This document shows, piece by piece, positions 1 through 11,098 of a DNA stretch of 64,000 nt. The notes under the pieces are model-generated. The model was not told the DNA's origin. It did no database searches and worked only from the letters and a program-made list of their open reading frames with translations. Numbering within the stretch: position 1 is the stretch's first letter; every line of letters begins with the position of its first letter. Made by a program: the position numbers and the translations under genes. Location: contig CM075760.1 of the NCBI GenBank assembly GCA_037974335.1, forward strand, positions 12,299,714 through 12,363,713, written 5' to 3'. The DNA comes from Prionace glauca. Taxonomy: Eukaryota; Chordata; Chondrichthyes; Carcharhiniformes; Carcharhinidae.

Positions 1-1653
1 GCAGAAAGATCTGTTCAATCTGTCAATTTCAAACTGTTAGATTCTCATTGATCAATAGTCAAGTTACAACAGAAAATCAATAACCTATTTCAAATTAAAC
101 GGGTATTCAGAACTCCTCTCGACTTTTAATTATTTCTCTCTGCCTGTATCACTTCGCGAAAATTGTGTAAAAATGTAATTTCGCTGAAAATGAGCAAAAA
201 TAACAGATTCAGGACAGTTCAATATCCCTATCAGAGATACAGTGACACAGTAATAGTTCAATGTCCCTAACAGAGATACAGTGACACAGTAACAGTTCAA
301 TGTCCCTATCAGAGATACAGTGACACACTAAGAATTAAACAAACCGGGAAATATTTACATTGAAAATCGTTACCTGATTGGATCTAATTTCTTAATTAAA
401 TGTAATCAACAAAATTATCAAGGCAAAGCAATTTATCGAGCCGAGCAGTTGAGTAAAGAAATGTTTTGTTTTTGAATTCATTTTGATACAATTAAATATT
501 CTCTAAGACTGATGATATTTTGCACGCTAATGCAATATTCAAGGTCTTTTGTTTTGAATTAATCAGCGTTAATATTACATTTTAAGTTATTGTTAATTGT
601 CAGTTAGTTCTCCTGTCAGCTGATTTGTTCTCTGTAATAAAATGAGTTTTCAATCATTCAAAACGTGCTTCTGCCCCCAACATTGTTAAATAATTAGGTT
701 ACAATTAAATCTCAATGTTAAACTATAATTTCAAATTACTGAATGGAAACATTCAAACATCTGTCATTCATTTACTTAAATCTAATCACATTGTAATATT
801 TTACTTTTTCACTTTTACGACAAATATCTTATTACAACGAACAAACGTGTTAAAAATGCAGATTTCTGAGTTTGACCAGACTGTAACGGCCTGGCCGTTT
901 GAAATCAATAATACTGCTTCCGAGATTTAATAATTTAGGCCACCCATATAACAACTTCATTACTGAACACATTGTTTAATTAAAGAAGATCTGAATTAAA
1001 CAGTGCAAACATAAAGACGATAATTGATTCAAATCCTCTGTAACGCTAAAAACACGATGCAGAATATAAGTCTCAACCTTTTCTTCATTATAATATTTAA
1101 TAAGAATTAAACATAAGCTTCAGTTAGTATGAATTCTTCCATTCTGTCATTTATTCTTCCATTCTGTCATTTATTCTGTGTTTGACATTAATGGGAGACA
1201 TGATGTTATTAAGTGCTGAGCTAATATTATTTTTATAGTATTTATAATATCATATTATTTTTATATAAAGTAATCTTTTTGAATTTCAAGCATTTAATTG
1301 TCAGTCGGTAGCCAGTTTCTGTTGACACTTTACTACAATTCAAAGACAATCATTTGAACAATTTTACTTGAGTGTCAGCGAATTCCATCTGTCAGAAAAC
1401 TGTGTTCAGTCTGTCAAATTTTTATAAACTGTTTGATTCTAATTGATCAAAGGTCAAATTACAACAGTGAAAACATCAATAAAAATTTAAATTAACCTGA
1501 TGTTCATTTTAAAACTCCCTTTGCCTTTTAACTATTTCTCCCTGACTGTCTCAAATCACAAAAACTGGGCAATTATTTTTCTGAAAATGAGGACTTCGAA
1601 TATAACAGATTCACGGCAGTGTAATGTCCCTAACAGAGGTACAGTGAATTGTA
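1..1653. repeat. Decayed direct duplication in J-C side noncoding DNA
   Basis: No gene is visible here. Bases 1-335 and about 1393-1653 are diverged copies of one sequence; both carry the series gatctgttcaatctgtcaa-like start, a tt-rich pyrimidine stretch, cagattca(c/g)g and then the tccctaacagag motif. Between them (about 340-1390) the DNA is AT-rich with no recognisable element. On the minus strand this lies downstream of the J segment, so it probably belongs to the J-to-constant intron of the heavy-chain cluster. That placement is inference, because no constant exon is in the window. Confidence 0.6.
216..332. repeat. 39-bp tandem repeat, three copies
   Basis: Three head-to-tail copies begin at 216, 255 and 294. 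Each contains agttcaat, tccctaacagag or tccctatcagag, and atacagtgacaca. A single diverged copy sits at about 1615-1650 in the paralogous block. No function is evident. Confidence 0.85.
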
Positions 1654-2559
1654 ATTCATGTTTTATTTTAATATGTAACCATTAGTTAACATGAATAAAA
1701 TGCCCTAACATATATTTATTTTATTTTCCGAAACTTTTCTGCTTTATCCCTACAAGAATATTCAAAGGCAATTTTATTTTCATTTCGCCAGAACTGCTCA
1801 GTTTCACTGAGCGTAAACAATGTAAAAACAATTGAGCAACACTAAACAATTTCACAAATTTTGAGATGCGAAAACTAATTAATTATCTCGGTATCTAATT
1901 TAAAAAAATACTTAGAACGGATAATCTGGTTCCAATTGCATAGAAAAAAATTAATAATCGGATACAAAAATTTCCAAAAAGGAAATTATTCTGCAAAACT
2001 CGTATTCCAGTAAATGTGAACTTAATCTGGGATGTACCGATTAATGCAAAGTGTCTTGTTCAACTGAGCACGGCTGTGAAAACAGCAGGTTATCATTGAA
2101 ATAGCTTCTGGAATTGTCACAAAATATTTCCAGTCTGGAAAATGTTCTGGTCATGTTAATTGTGTGAAATACACAACAGAACTATTAAAGGGGATTATTG
2201 CTAAATTATTAATATAAAATAATCTGTGGTGAATATGGAGTTAAATTACCGATTAATAATTCTTTGATTTACATTAATTTTACTATTAAACTTGTTCATG
2301 GGAAGTTTGTGATTGCAGCAAAGACTTAGTGTCCGAATGAGCGTTGTAAGTCATGACTCACTTGAATTTGTAAGCGTTATTTAAAATTTATAAAAATGCT
2401 GTAATATTTTTTAGGTGTTCTTTCCCCCCAACCTGCTTGTTTTCTCCCTACATGGATTTTCAAACTCAAAGATTGTTTCTGTTCAACCAGAAAACATCTA
2501 AACTCTCAACGGCACCGTTATACACTATTTAAACAACACAGAAATAATGCCACAAAGCC

Positions 2560-3790
2560 AAACCATAGCATAAATTTTAAACATTCACAGTGACTGCACC
2601 ACAGAATCTCCTCAGCAGAAACACAACAAAACACATCAATGAGGGAATGAATCCGTTTCACAGAAAAACAGATCAATTATCCATTCAACAGAATCAAATG
2701 TAACATTGCAAAATAAATCTCAATATCGAATCTAGCAAACCAGCTCTTAACCAATTATTAAACTAAACAGAAATCTAGAATAATAGCAATAGCATTGCGA
2801 GGAGGTAGAATTTGTCCAACAAATTAGCATTGAAACTTTATCACATCTTATTCATATTGGGTCATATTTCAAACATATTTAAACATTTGGATGGTAAAAG
2901 TTCCAGCCATCAAATGCCACCGAGATTAAACATTGCAGATATCCCAAAATCTGAATGCAGTGACAAACTATGTTCTGAACGAGCGGCTTAAGCCGTTATG
3001 ACTAAAGATTTTAAACATACAAATACAATAGCTTTATTTCTCCCTGCAGTTATGCATCAAGCAGTTGCGACCCGCAGAATGTTCATATTCAATCACAAAA
3101 CGTGTAACAGCTCAGTGTCACTGAGTTCAAACAATGCAGAAACAAAAAATTAATTCACAAATTTTACGTATTTAAAGTCACCCAGATTTATAATCTCCTC
3201 ATCAGAGGAAAAAAAAAACGCATCACTGAGAGACTGAGCCCCGCTTCAGGCAGACGCAGCACAATTCTACAAACACTCTCAACAGAATCAAATATAACAT
3301 TTACAGAAATGTTTAATATAAATTCCAGCCAATTCGCCCAACACCAAACTAATTAATGTTTCGAACAAGCAGAAAATATTGCACAGCAGCACCAGCATTG
3401 TGAGTGAGTGGAACATTTTCACTGGATAAATATAGAAATTTTAGATTGTTTTAAATTTTTGGTCCAAATTTCAAACACTTGTGCAGTAGATGGTACAAAC
3501 CGCAGCCACTAGATGTCACCGAGATTAAACGCTGCAGAAACGCTGAATTGTTTAACAGACATTCGGCTTTCAAAGTAATCCAACCACACAGTGTAACCTC
3601 AACAGATAAACACAACATCCCAACAATTTGGGATTGAATCCCTCAGCAGCATCTATTACCCCTTCGCAGCAGAATCACAGGAAACATTGTAACAATTCTC
3701 AACCGAGAATCCACCAAACTCACATTGATGTTACCACATGGATTATTAGTACAGATAAAAATATAAAACAAAGACACATGTAAACCAGTT
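2560..3790. repeat. Diverged tandem blocks next to JH
   Basis: Several landmarks recur in order: an aatctcctcagcag/atctcctcatcagag start, caacagaatcaaatgtaac, a caat/catt-rich middle, then caccgagattaaac followed by a gcaga motif. The order is seen at about 2590-2960 and again at about 3190-3550, with a third partial copy at about 3590-3790. The segment 1690-2560 holds looser relatives of the same blocks. The J-C side of the cluster therefore seems built from old tandem duplications of roughly 0.6 kb. No coding potential is seen. Confidence 0.5.
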
Positions 3791-3814
3791 ACTCAATAAG
3801 TGGATGGTTCTTAC

Positions 3815-3860
3815 CTGTAGTCACCGTCACCATGGTCCCTTGTCCCCAGTAATCAGTAAT
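3815..3860 (-). CDS. Immunoglobulin heavy-chain J segment (JH)
   Basis: On the minus strand this 46-bp segment reads, in its last part, YWGQGTMVTVTT, which has the WGxG motif that forms framework 4 of all heavy chains. It ends in a splice donor (CTACAG|GTAAG), so it would be spliced to a constant exon lying beyond the left end of the window. The 5' side abuts a recombination heptamer at 3861. It is unrearranged. It is about 375 bp from the D segment and 805 bp from VH, a spacing typical of shark clusters. The reading frame is intact. Confidence 0.93.
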
Positions 3861-3888
3861 CACAGTGAGACACAGCATTACAAATACT
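3861..3888 (-). other. JH recombination signal, 12-bp spacer
   Basis: Reading toward J on the minus strand there is a nonamer AGTATTTGT (3880-3888), a 12-bp spacer (3868-3879) and a perfect heptamer CACTGTG (3861-3867) abutting the J coding end. A 12-bp spacer at J can pair with the 22-bp spacer on the 3' side of D. Confidence 0.9.
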
Positions 3889-4197
3889 GAGGCGGACTGT
3901 TAACTATAAAATACAGACAGTTAATTTCACTGCTATTTCAAAACCCTGTTTCCAGCTCGTTAAGGGTGACTCAGTGAGATATTTCAATTTTTACTGGTCA
4001 TGATATTGATAAAGGGGGTTAGAAACTTTTACACTCTCTGTGCACATTCAGCGTGTAAATCAATAACAATAAAATTGAAGCATTTTACATCTTAAAAAAA
4101 AACAATGCTGTTTCTAAGTATTATTTTGTTGAAGCCTCATTTACTTTGGCATTCGGCAATGGCATTGGTCACAAATTTAAGCAACGTCCTTTTCTGA

Positions 4198-4278
4198 GGT
4201 TTTTGTATGAGGATGGCGCTTTTCTCAGCACTGTGACTCCCATAGTATATCACAGTGACACACACCCATACAAAAACT
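4198..4278 (-). other. Germline D segment with both recombination signals
   Basis: The D core is 15 bp (4236-4250), ATATACTATGGGAGT on the minus strand. Its 5' signal is CACTGTG (4251-4257), a 12-bp spacer and nonamer AGTTTTTGT (4270-4278). Its 3' signal is CACAGTG (4229-4235), a 22-bp spacer and nonamer ACAAAAACC (4198-4206). Both heptamers match consensus. The asymmetric 12/22 spacers allow V(23)-(12)D(22)-(12)J joining under the 12/23 rule. I searched by eye between VH and J for a second D and found no second heptamer pair; many shark IgM clusters have two D segments. Confidence 0.92.
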
Positions 4279-4625
4279 GCACTCACTCTGTTCAGTACTG
4301 CTGTTCAATATTCACTTCAAATGGACTATTAGTTTTGCTCTAATGTAAAATGTAGGCAACTGTTTATACAACACAATCTATCAGAAATATTAACAAGAGT
4401 AATATATCGTATGTGGTACTTGCCGACAGTACAATGAATATAAAGTCAGTGAAAAGCTCACCAGTTATATCGGTGAGTTTGGGAAGTTTTACTGTTAAAT
4501 ACATTCTGTGTTACTTTTTTTTAAACACGATTATAGTTTGTTTCTGACCACCCTCGATCATATTGCATTGAGAACAGATACTGACCTTCAGGTTAAGATG
4601 GAAGTTGCGGAATCCCCTCTCGGGC

Positions 4626-4664
4626 TGTTCTTGTCCGGGTGCAGCCCTGGATCCTCTCGCTGTG
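4626..4664 (-). other. VH recombination signal, 23-bp spacer
   Basis: Immediately 3' of the VH coding end on the minus strand are heptamer CACAGCG (4658-4664), a 23-bp spacer and nonamer ACAAGAACA (4626-4634). The heptamer differs from CACAGTG at one position (T to C at position 6). The first three bases, CAC, which matter most for cleavage, are intact. Confidence 0.9.
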
Positions 4665-5148
4665 GTCTCTGGCACAGTAATAGATGGCCGTGTCTTCAAT
4701 CTTCAGGCTCCTCATGTCCAAAGAGAAGATGTTGTTTGAAGTGTCTTTGGACGCAGTAAATCGACCCTTAATTGATGGGGCGTAGTTGTTGCTGGATGAA
4801 CTTTTGTAGCTAACCAGCCACTCCAGGCCCTGTCCGGGAACCTGTCGGATCCAATCCATCCAGTAGCTGCTAAGATCGAACCCGCTGGTTTTACAGGTCA
4901 GTTTCAGGGAGCCTCCGGGAGCCTCGGTCGCTGCCTCTGGCTGGGTCAACACAATCTCCGACTGGACACCTGTAAAAATAGATCAAAAACACCGGGGGTT
5001 AATCTTAGTGAAATGATTGCTGACTCTGGAACATTCCAGAGAGACACTAACACTGAGACAGTAACAGTGAGAGACTTGAACAATAATAAAAAAAATACTC
5101 ACCAGATAAGAAAGTCAGCAACAAACTGAGAGAAATGGCCGACCTCAT
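4665..5148 (-). CDS. Immunoglobulin heavy-chain VH segment, intact leader and V exon
   Basis: This VH segment encodes the antigen-binding domain of an Ig heavy chain. The leader exon (5103-5148) reads [16 protein letters not shown], a hydrophobic signal peptide, and ends at a GTGAGT donor. The 133-bp intron ends in TTTTTACAG, and the V exon (4665-4969) opens [19 protein letters not shown]. Hallmarks seen are the first Cys (LTCKTSG), the core Trp ([14 protein letters not shown]), and the second Cys in [10 protein letters not shown] next to the recombination heptamer. The frame is open throughout. The framework style (EIVLTQPE..., [12 protein letters not shown]) matches shark IgM-type VH from what I recall of that family; IgW use cannot be excluded without the constant exons. 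Gene order VH-D-J on one strand marks an unjoined, probably functional cluster. Confidence 0.95.
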
Positions 5149-5235
5149 CTTTCTGGTGATTTGGGGGAAATGGTTGTGTCAGGAACTCAGTGAACAAACC
5201 AGCTCCCGGACTGTTGGATTCCGGTCCCAGTGAGC

Positions 5236-5249
5236 GGTATTTAAATACC
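5236..5249 (-). promoter_or_regulatory. TATA-like palindrome upstream of VH leader
   Basis: GGTATTTAAATACC is a perfect 14-bp palindrome 88 bp upstream of the leader ATG, a plausible TATA position for a VH promoter. I see no octamer (ATGCAAAT or its complement) just upstream; its absence here is an observation, not proof of a different regulation. Confidence 0.55.
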
Positions 5250-5599
5250 CGGCAGAAGGGGGCGGCTTTCCAGGCGCCGCCTGGATCCACGTTCCACCTT
5301 CCACACCCCCAACAGAATGGACTCGGAGATTTACAATAGATTAATATTAAAATGGGCATTTTATCTGTATCGGGATATTTGTTTGGCTGAAATGTTCATT
5401 GTATTGTCCCCATTATTTCTGATGGTGATATTACAGTTCATCATCTCTTTACTTTTAAAATAACTCATTCCATTGTAAAAATGGTGATTTTATTACCACA
5501 CCCCCAACAAGAAAATAAATCTGAAAATGATGAAATAACATTTTGGAACATTAGACAATTTTGCAACAATTCCGAATCTCTGCCACATTATAATAATAA

Positions 5600-6000
5600 A
5601 GCACAATTTATCAGAAGAAATACCATCGATTTCTGTAACTCAATGTGTAGAATATACAAAGTGATTCTATACACAGTGTGGATGGCTATCGCTGTACAAA
5701 TTGGGTTTGGAGATGAGAAGAAACTCTCACACAATACAATGTTTCTCCTTATATTTGTCAAACTGTCCCAATCTCGAAGACAGGCCTTTGAAAATAATGA
5801 GAATCCCAACCTCCTGGTAATTAAATAGTGAGTTGACAGAGAAACATAAAATTAAATTGATTTTTGATGGAGAAGTTAATGAATCGGAACGGACGCTGAG
5901 ATCATTAAAGTTCTCCTTCAGCATCCAGGTCATTGCAACTCACTCTATTGGTTACCGGCTGTGTAACATACACTGGTATTGGGAATACAGGATATCAGAG
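5600..6000 (-). other. VH upstream flank shared with the decayed second VH unit
   Basis: Two stretches are recognisably homologous to DNA near the pseudogene unit. About 5620-5740 (cgatttctgtaact..., gtgtggatggctatcgctgta) matches 14045-14165. About 5828-6000 (gacagagaaacat, ggacgctgagatca, gttaccggctgtgtaacat) matches 17113-17280. They lie 0.5-0.9 kb upstream of the leader and carry no credible coding frame. They show that a whole VH unit was duplicated. Confidence 0.7.
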
Positions 6001-7354
6001 CTTTGCGGCACATTGCACAATATCACAAGAATAAATGTTTTATCTTCCATTGAATCAGGTTATGAACTGATCATTTCTCCACTCATTGGCAGCTATGAGA
6101 GGAACTCTTCAATAACAGAAATTAGATTATACCGTACAATAGAACACGGTGCTAATCAGGTACAAGACACGCTGCTGTTTCAATGTGATACACAAATTTC
6201 AGAATTTTCCAGGAATCCCCGATGTTCATGTCAGTTTTATGATGTTGTTTTAATATTATTTCATGTCGTTGCATCGATTTTACTTCACTGGGGAACTGGG
6301 CCCATCAACATCTCTCTCTCACATTTCATGAACTGATTAATAAACAGACTTTAATTATTGGAATGAAATTTACTCGGAAACTATAGAAATGAAAAAAAAA
6401 ATGATCCGGTCACTTTATTGTTTGACATAGTATTTACTCAGGTAATGAACAGGACACTGAATGAAAATATTTGATTGGAATGATTGCGATTTAAATTGTG
6501 GGAATTAAACATTTACTGTTTAAATGTCTGAATCCCATGTTGTCCATTGAGCTTCACGCTAATCTGTCCCACACAGTATTTGGCAGCAATCCAGGCTGCT
6601 GTCAAATGCTCAAAGTTATTGACAGGAAACATCTGGGGGTGTTTGTGCAATAGATCAAAGATCAGTTTCATCAGCACTGACCACTTGGCTCCAAGCCAAC
6701 TTAAAACCCTGCATGTTATCAGTAAGGTCTATTTATAAGCAAATCTACCCAGCAACAGTACTGGAGGCACTTGAATTTTTGGAAGTTATAAATCTAGATG
6801 ATGTTTTCCCATCTCTAAATAAAGGATTATTTTCCACCTTCTCTGGCACCCAATTAACAACAATGATGATTTTTCCAACACATCAGGATATTGTGATGGA
6901 CGGACAGAAATAATCACAGGCAGACTGAAAAATGGCTCAGAGAGATGATACATGCTGTTATATTTGAGCATGCACATTTATATTTTATCTCCTTTTATCT
7001 TTCCATGTGATGTTTGTTTGGAAAGACCAACACTCTTTGCCTGTCCCAAATTCCCTTAAATTGACTGGTTTTCGAGGACACTTCTGTAGATATTAAAGAG
7101 TCAGCTATTTTGCTTTCAGTCTGCAGTTATATCCTTGTGAGACAATGTAGCGATGGCAGATTTCCTCCATTGGGGAATCAGAGCGGTTCCAATGATCGCA
7201 ATTACTATCCATTCCAGATTTATCAATAGAATTCAAAATCTACCCGCGGGAACGGTCCGACTTAAATCCTTGTCCTCACATCATTGCCCTGGGCCTCTGG
7301 ATCACTGGATCAATTAAAATAATTGATGTCACCATCTACACAAACAATAAATGT
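6001..7354. other. No recognisable gene or element
   Basis: AT-rich noncoding DNA. At about 7265-7340 there is a short tail resembling a common shark dispersed repeat (ttgccctgggcctctggatcac). Open frames here are short and have no protein-like features. Confidence 0.6.
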
Positions 7355-7442
7355 ATGACTGTGTTGACACAGTAAAAAGTCTGACAACACCAGGTTTTAG
7401 TCCAACCGATTTATTACCCACATCATGACTGTGTTGACACAG
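7355..7442. mobile_element. Short insertion with 18-bp target-site duplication
   Basis: An 18-bp direct repeat, atgactgtgttgacacag, lies at 7355-7372 and 7425-7442. Between the copies are 52 bp (7373-7424) reading taaaaagtctgacaacacc and then ggttttagtccaaccgattt, the end of a dispersed element I recognise as abundant in sharks but cannot name with confidence. Perfect duplications plus a tiny insert point to a heavily truncated retroposon. Confidence 0.75.
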
Positions 7443-8295
7443 GAATGAATGACATTTGAATGACTGATGGATGAATGACTGTTGGATGCCTGAATATTTT
7501 GATTGAGGAATTACTGAATGGATTGGTGGATTCATTGATAAATGGGACTGAATGATGTTGTTCTACATTTCCATATTTGTGTTTGACTACTTCATAAATT
7601 GAAACAAGTCCTTTATTCAATGTGTGTCCATCAATCCTTCCAGAGTGTCTGGGTGAAATACATTCCGAGTTTCTCGGGAGTTAGCAAGCTGATCCTCTTG
7701 AAGAGTAGGGGGAGATTTTCCTGCAGTTCGGAACGGTTCATTTCTCTGCTGATGCTGAATCTTCAAATCCAGGACAGAAAGAGAGAGCATGATATGGTTG
7801 AGGAGGAATGATTGTACTATATAAAATACTGGTTCTTTCATATACAACAAATCAATCAACATACCCTCACCCAAATTAGTGAAGACAACAGGGTGAAAAG
7901 TAAATAAAGTAGCAACAGAAATATTTGTGAAGCTCACTGGAAAACTACAAGTGTAACATTATTTCCCAAAACAGTGTAATAATGATTCGGAATTTAAAGA
8001 TTCAGTAACTTCACATGAAGTGCCGGTTGTTCCATTTATATCATCACTTTGAAAACCATCACACACTCCAGCTATGTATCAGGACTTTCTGTGTGATGAT
8101 GAGGTGGTGACTTGTCAATGAAGCGCAGAGGCTGCTGGTTAGCTGTTCATATCCTCGGTCTGAATTAATTCCATTCCCCACTGAATTCTGGGACAGATTT
8201 TATTTCTTGGTGTCAAAAAGCCAATGTGTTGTCAATAAAGTTTAATATCAATAAATTATACGAAGCAAAGTACAGTTATATATCAATGCCGAAAT

Positions 8296-8795
8296 GCCGA
8301 AAATAAACAGAAAATACTGGAGAATCTCAGTAACATCTGTGGAGACAGAATAGAGCCTTTGTTTCACATCTGGATGACCCTTCGGCAGAGTATCCCTGCT
8401 GCTATGGAGAGATCATCGTTGCTTCCTACAACGTGTTAGAAAAGCTGCATAAATTTCCTGTGAGATGGGAATAACAGAAATAATAGATACTATTTCGAGA
8501 CACTCACATAAGCTGCATCAATTCACAGAGTGATCCCAAATATCAGAACAAACTTCTTCATCCTAAACTAATCAACATCCCAATCAGAAACTATATTCTC
8601 AAAAAAATCCTAATCCCTGTCCACCACATCATTTCTCAATGTCATCATCCTCTTCAATTTCTTCCAAAAAAAACCACACTGACTCGAAACGTTGGCTCTA
8701 TTCTCTCTCCACACGTGCTGTCAGACTCGTTGAGATTTTCCAGCATTCATTATTTTTGCTTCAGTTTCCAGAATCTGCAGTATTTTGCTTTTATC
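8296..8795. repeat. Two SINE-like remnants in inverted orientation
   Basis: Bases 8296-8395 (agaaaatactggagaatctcag, then tgacccttcggcag) and 8675-8795 (gactcgaaacgttggctct, then gagattttccagcat) are opposite-strand copies of one dispersed repeat. Its signature is agaaaatgctggaaaatctc with gtttcgagtcc. The same repeat recurs at 12695-12775, 13051-13165 and 39440-39545. The segment 7443-8295 holds no recognisable gene. Confidence 0.65.
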
Positions 8796-8964
8796 AAACT
8801 GATGAATATAATTGGTGAATTAATTGTTTATCTGTATGAGTTGATGATAACTGAGAAATAGGAACAACCCCGGCTGTAAACTCCTCTCCAAGACACTCAC
8901 AAACCTCTCTTGGACCACTCCTTTACTTACGCTGCGTCGGAGTCCAGGAACACCCTCTCTAAGA

Positions 8965-9090
8965 GCACTGTCGGTGTACCTACACTGCAGGTTCTGCAGC
9001 AATTGAATAAGGCGGTTCACCACCAGCTTACTGAATGCAATTAGCAATGGGGAATAAATGGGGGCCGAGGCAACGTCGCTTTCTTATCAC
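8965..9090 (+). repeat. 3' part of a dispersed shark repeat
   Basis: The run from ctacactgcaggttctgcag through caccaccagcttactgaatg to gcaataaatggggg resembles the end of a very common elasmobranch interspersed repeat. The small open frame on the other strand across it is a by-product. Confidence 0.5.
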
Positions 9091-10240
9091 AGAGTAACTG
9101 TAAATATATTCCTCATTATATATGAATGAGATCTGGTGAATGAAATTATTAAATTGCAAATGGATGGTAATTGGTGAAAATAATTACGATCTTTCTGAAC
9201 TTTTTTTTATATTCTCCTTATTCGTATCATTAATTACTCAGCACCGTCTCAGTTCATGTCTAAGAAGTTCCTATATCAGTAAAACTGTGCGAGACACTGC
9301 CTCAGTTTTATTTCACTTGACAATGTTATTTTTAAAAATGTTTCGTTCACGGGATATGGGTCTGATTGGAATTTGGCATTTGACCATCCCCACGTGGCAC
9401 TCGGCACTAACTCATTACTATTTTCTTGAACCAGGCCCCTGTTTATATTAAACTACAGCCTGGCTCTGTTAATACTCTGCTAGACCAGAGCTCAGTTTAC
9501 ATTGCACATGGCATTCTCTCTGGTGACGTAATATTTGATACACACCCTGTATATATTTCACTGTGGCAATTTTGTTCCTGCACTAACTATGCCTCTCTTT
9601 GAATTAGGTTTATTTTACTTCACGGTTTTGTGAGAAGAAGAGATAATATGTTGGGATAAAAAAGATTGTTATCAGGCAAGATCCAGAAACGGGCAGTATT
9701 GGATCACCAGTATTTTATTGTGCTGTAATTTTCTTTGTTTTTTTGTTCTTCATTGACAGTGAATGCTACACAGGACTTGATATCCACTTTCACTGCAGCC
9801 AGCAGAAGTAGATTTCAGATTTCTTTTCCAGTGTCCAAAACCTCACACGGTTTGTCCTTGCAGAAGGATGCAGAGAATTGTGTTCTCCCAGCCACTTTAA
9901 TCATTACTGGCATTGACCAGTGCAGTAAAAACTGAGACCATGTCTAATACAATATAAACGTGGATATGGAGAATTGCAGAAATAAGATTACATCTACTTT
10001 GATACAAACAGAGAGAGATCTAAATTAATATAAACAGAGGCAATGTCTCGTTTAATATAAACAGAAACATAGTGACATACAATATAAGCAGGGACAGCGT
10101 CTAATTTAGTACAGACAGATAATATATCCAATCTACTATGTGCAAAGACAGACAACATAACATTCTACATGCAAGATAGAATGAGTTAGGGTCCAGTGGA
10201 AAATAAACGAAGGCATGGCTCATAATACGAGCTGACACAG
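9091..10240. other. Noncoding DNA with degenerate 'tttatatta' repeats
   Basis: No gene is seen. At about 9425-9560 and 9990-10140 a phrase built on (ct)ctgtttatattaca or its complement recurs at irregular spacing. The same phrase recurs at 25.1-26.1 kb. It looks like an old, diverged minisatellite. Confidence 0.4.
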
Positions 10241-10249
10241 GGTAAATTT

Positions 10250-10890
10250 ACTGTAATATAAAGATACTGGTTCAATCCCCATGAAATTTGTAAAGACGGC
10301 CGACTCTCCCATCAAAATCTTACAGGACAGGAGTAACATGGGGTTCGCTGCAGAATGCAAAGTCCCCTCTGTACTGGCAAATTAATAACTCCTAAATCAG
10401 GAATAGCATGAGTGAGATGCAAAGAGAATCTCCCTCTAAACTATCCAATTCAAACGTTCTTACAACATTATACTGTCTATAAACAGAGTGAAACTCCGTC
10501 GATAAATCTGTTCAAACAAAATTAAGGCAGAAAGAGCATGGACACTCGTCTATGTAAAAACTCTCCTGCACTCTTCCTTCAGAGATCCAGGATGCAGGTT
10601 TAAATTAGTGTTAGGTAGTGTTAGCCGTCCACACAGTTCCACAAAACACACCCAGGCTAGGTACAGCAGAGATTCGATACGGATTAAATCTTCCCTGACA
10701 AAAATATATCAACCATTCATAAACCAGGAACAATGAGTTCAGACGCAGAGTAAATATTCCTCTACTCTGTCCAGTCAAATACTCCAAGGACAGGGACAAC
10801 ACCGGCTAAATATAGGGAAAGATTCCACATCGAATCCTTATCACCAGGTGGAACCGAGGTTAGGTGCAGAAGAAAATGTTTCAAGCATTT
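10250..10890. repeat. Highly diverged minisatellite
   Basis: Motifs caggacaggagtaacat, gcagaatgcaaag/gcagagtaaatattcc, ctctactctgtcc, and caaatactcc recur every roughly 80-100 bp (for example at 10320-10400, 10690-10790 and 10790-10860). This pattern resembles a widespread shark minisatellite. Copies are too diverged to give an exact number. Confidence 0.45.
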
Positions 10891-10974
10891 CAAGATCATT
10901 GATTTCTCAAGAGATCTTTTAGAGTAAATCTCAGTCATGGATTCCAATTTATTGAATTATATTCTTTTAGAAAC

Positions 10975-11098
10975 CTGTACCGTGGCTGAGAGGGCAAACA
11001 TCGGGCAAACATTGATTTTATCGAGCCCGGGGCAGGCTCGAGGGGCTAGATGGCCTAGTCCTGCTCCCATTTCTTACGTTCTTATGTTCTTTTGCTGT
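10975..11098 (+). mobile_element. CR1-type LINE 3' end (old copy)
   Basis: ggggcaggctcgaggggcta, gatggcctagtcctgctccc and the terminal ttcttacgttcttatgttctt match the 3' untranslated end and 8-bp tail of the young CR1 family at 14.2, 22.2 and 48.4 kb, with more substitutions. It is a 5'-truncated fossil in + orientation. The segment 11100-11860 has no recognisable feature. Confidence 0.75.

Noticed and set aside
4000-4060. Possible second D segment (cactctctgtgcac)
   Set aside because: No heptamer with a nonamer at 12 or 22-23 bp on either side.
5481-6336. Plus-strand frames of 115 and 167 codons upstream of VH
   Set aside because: No family resemblance. The homologous region at 14.0-17.3 kb does not keep the frames open, so they look accidental.
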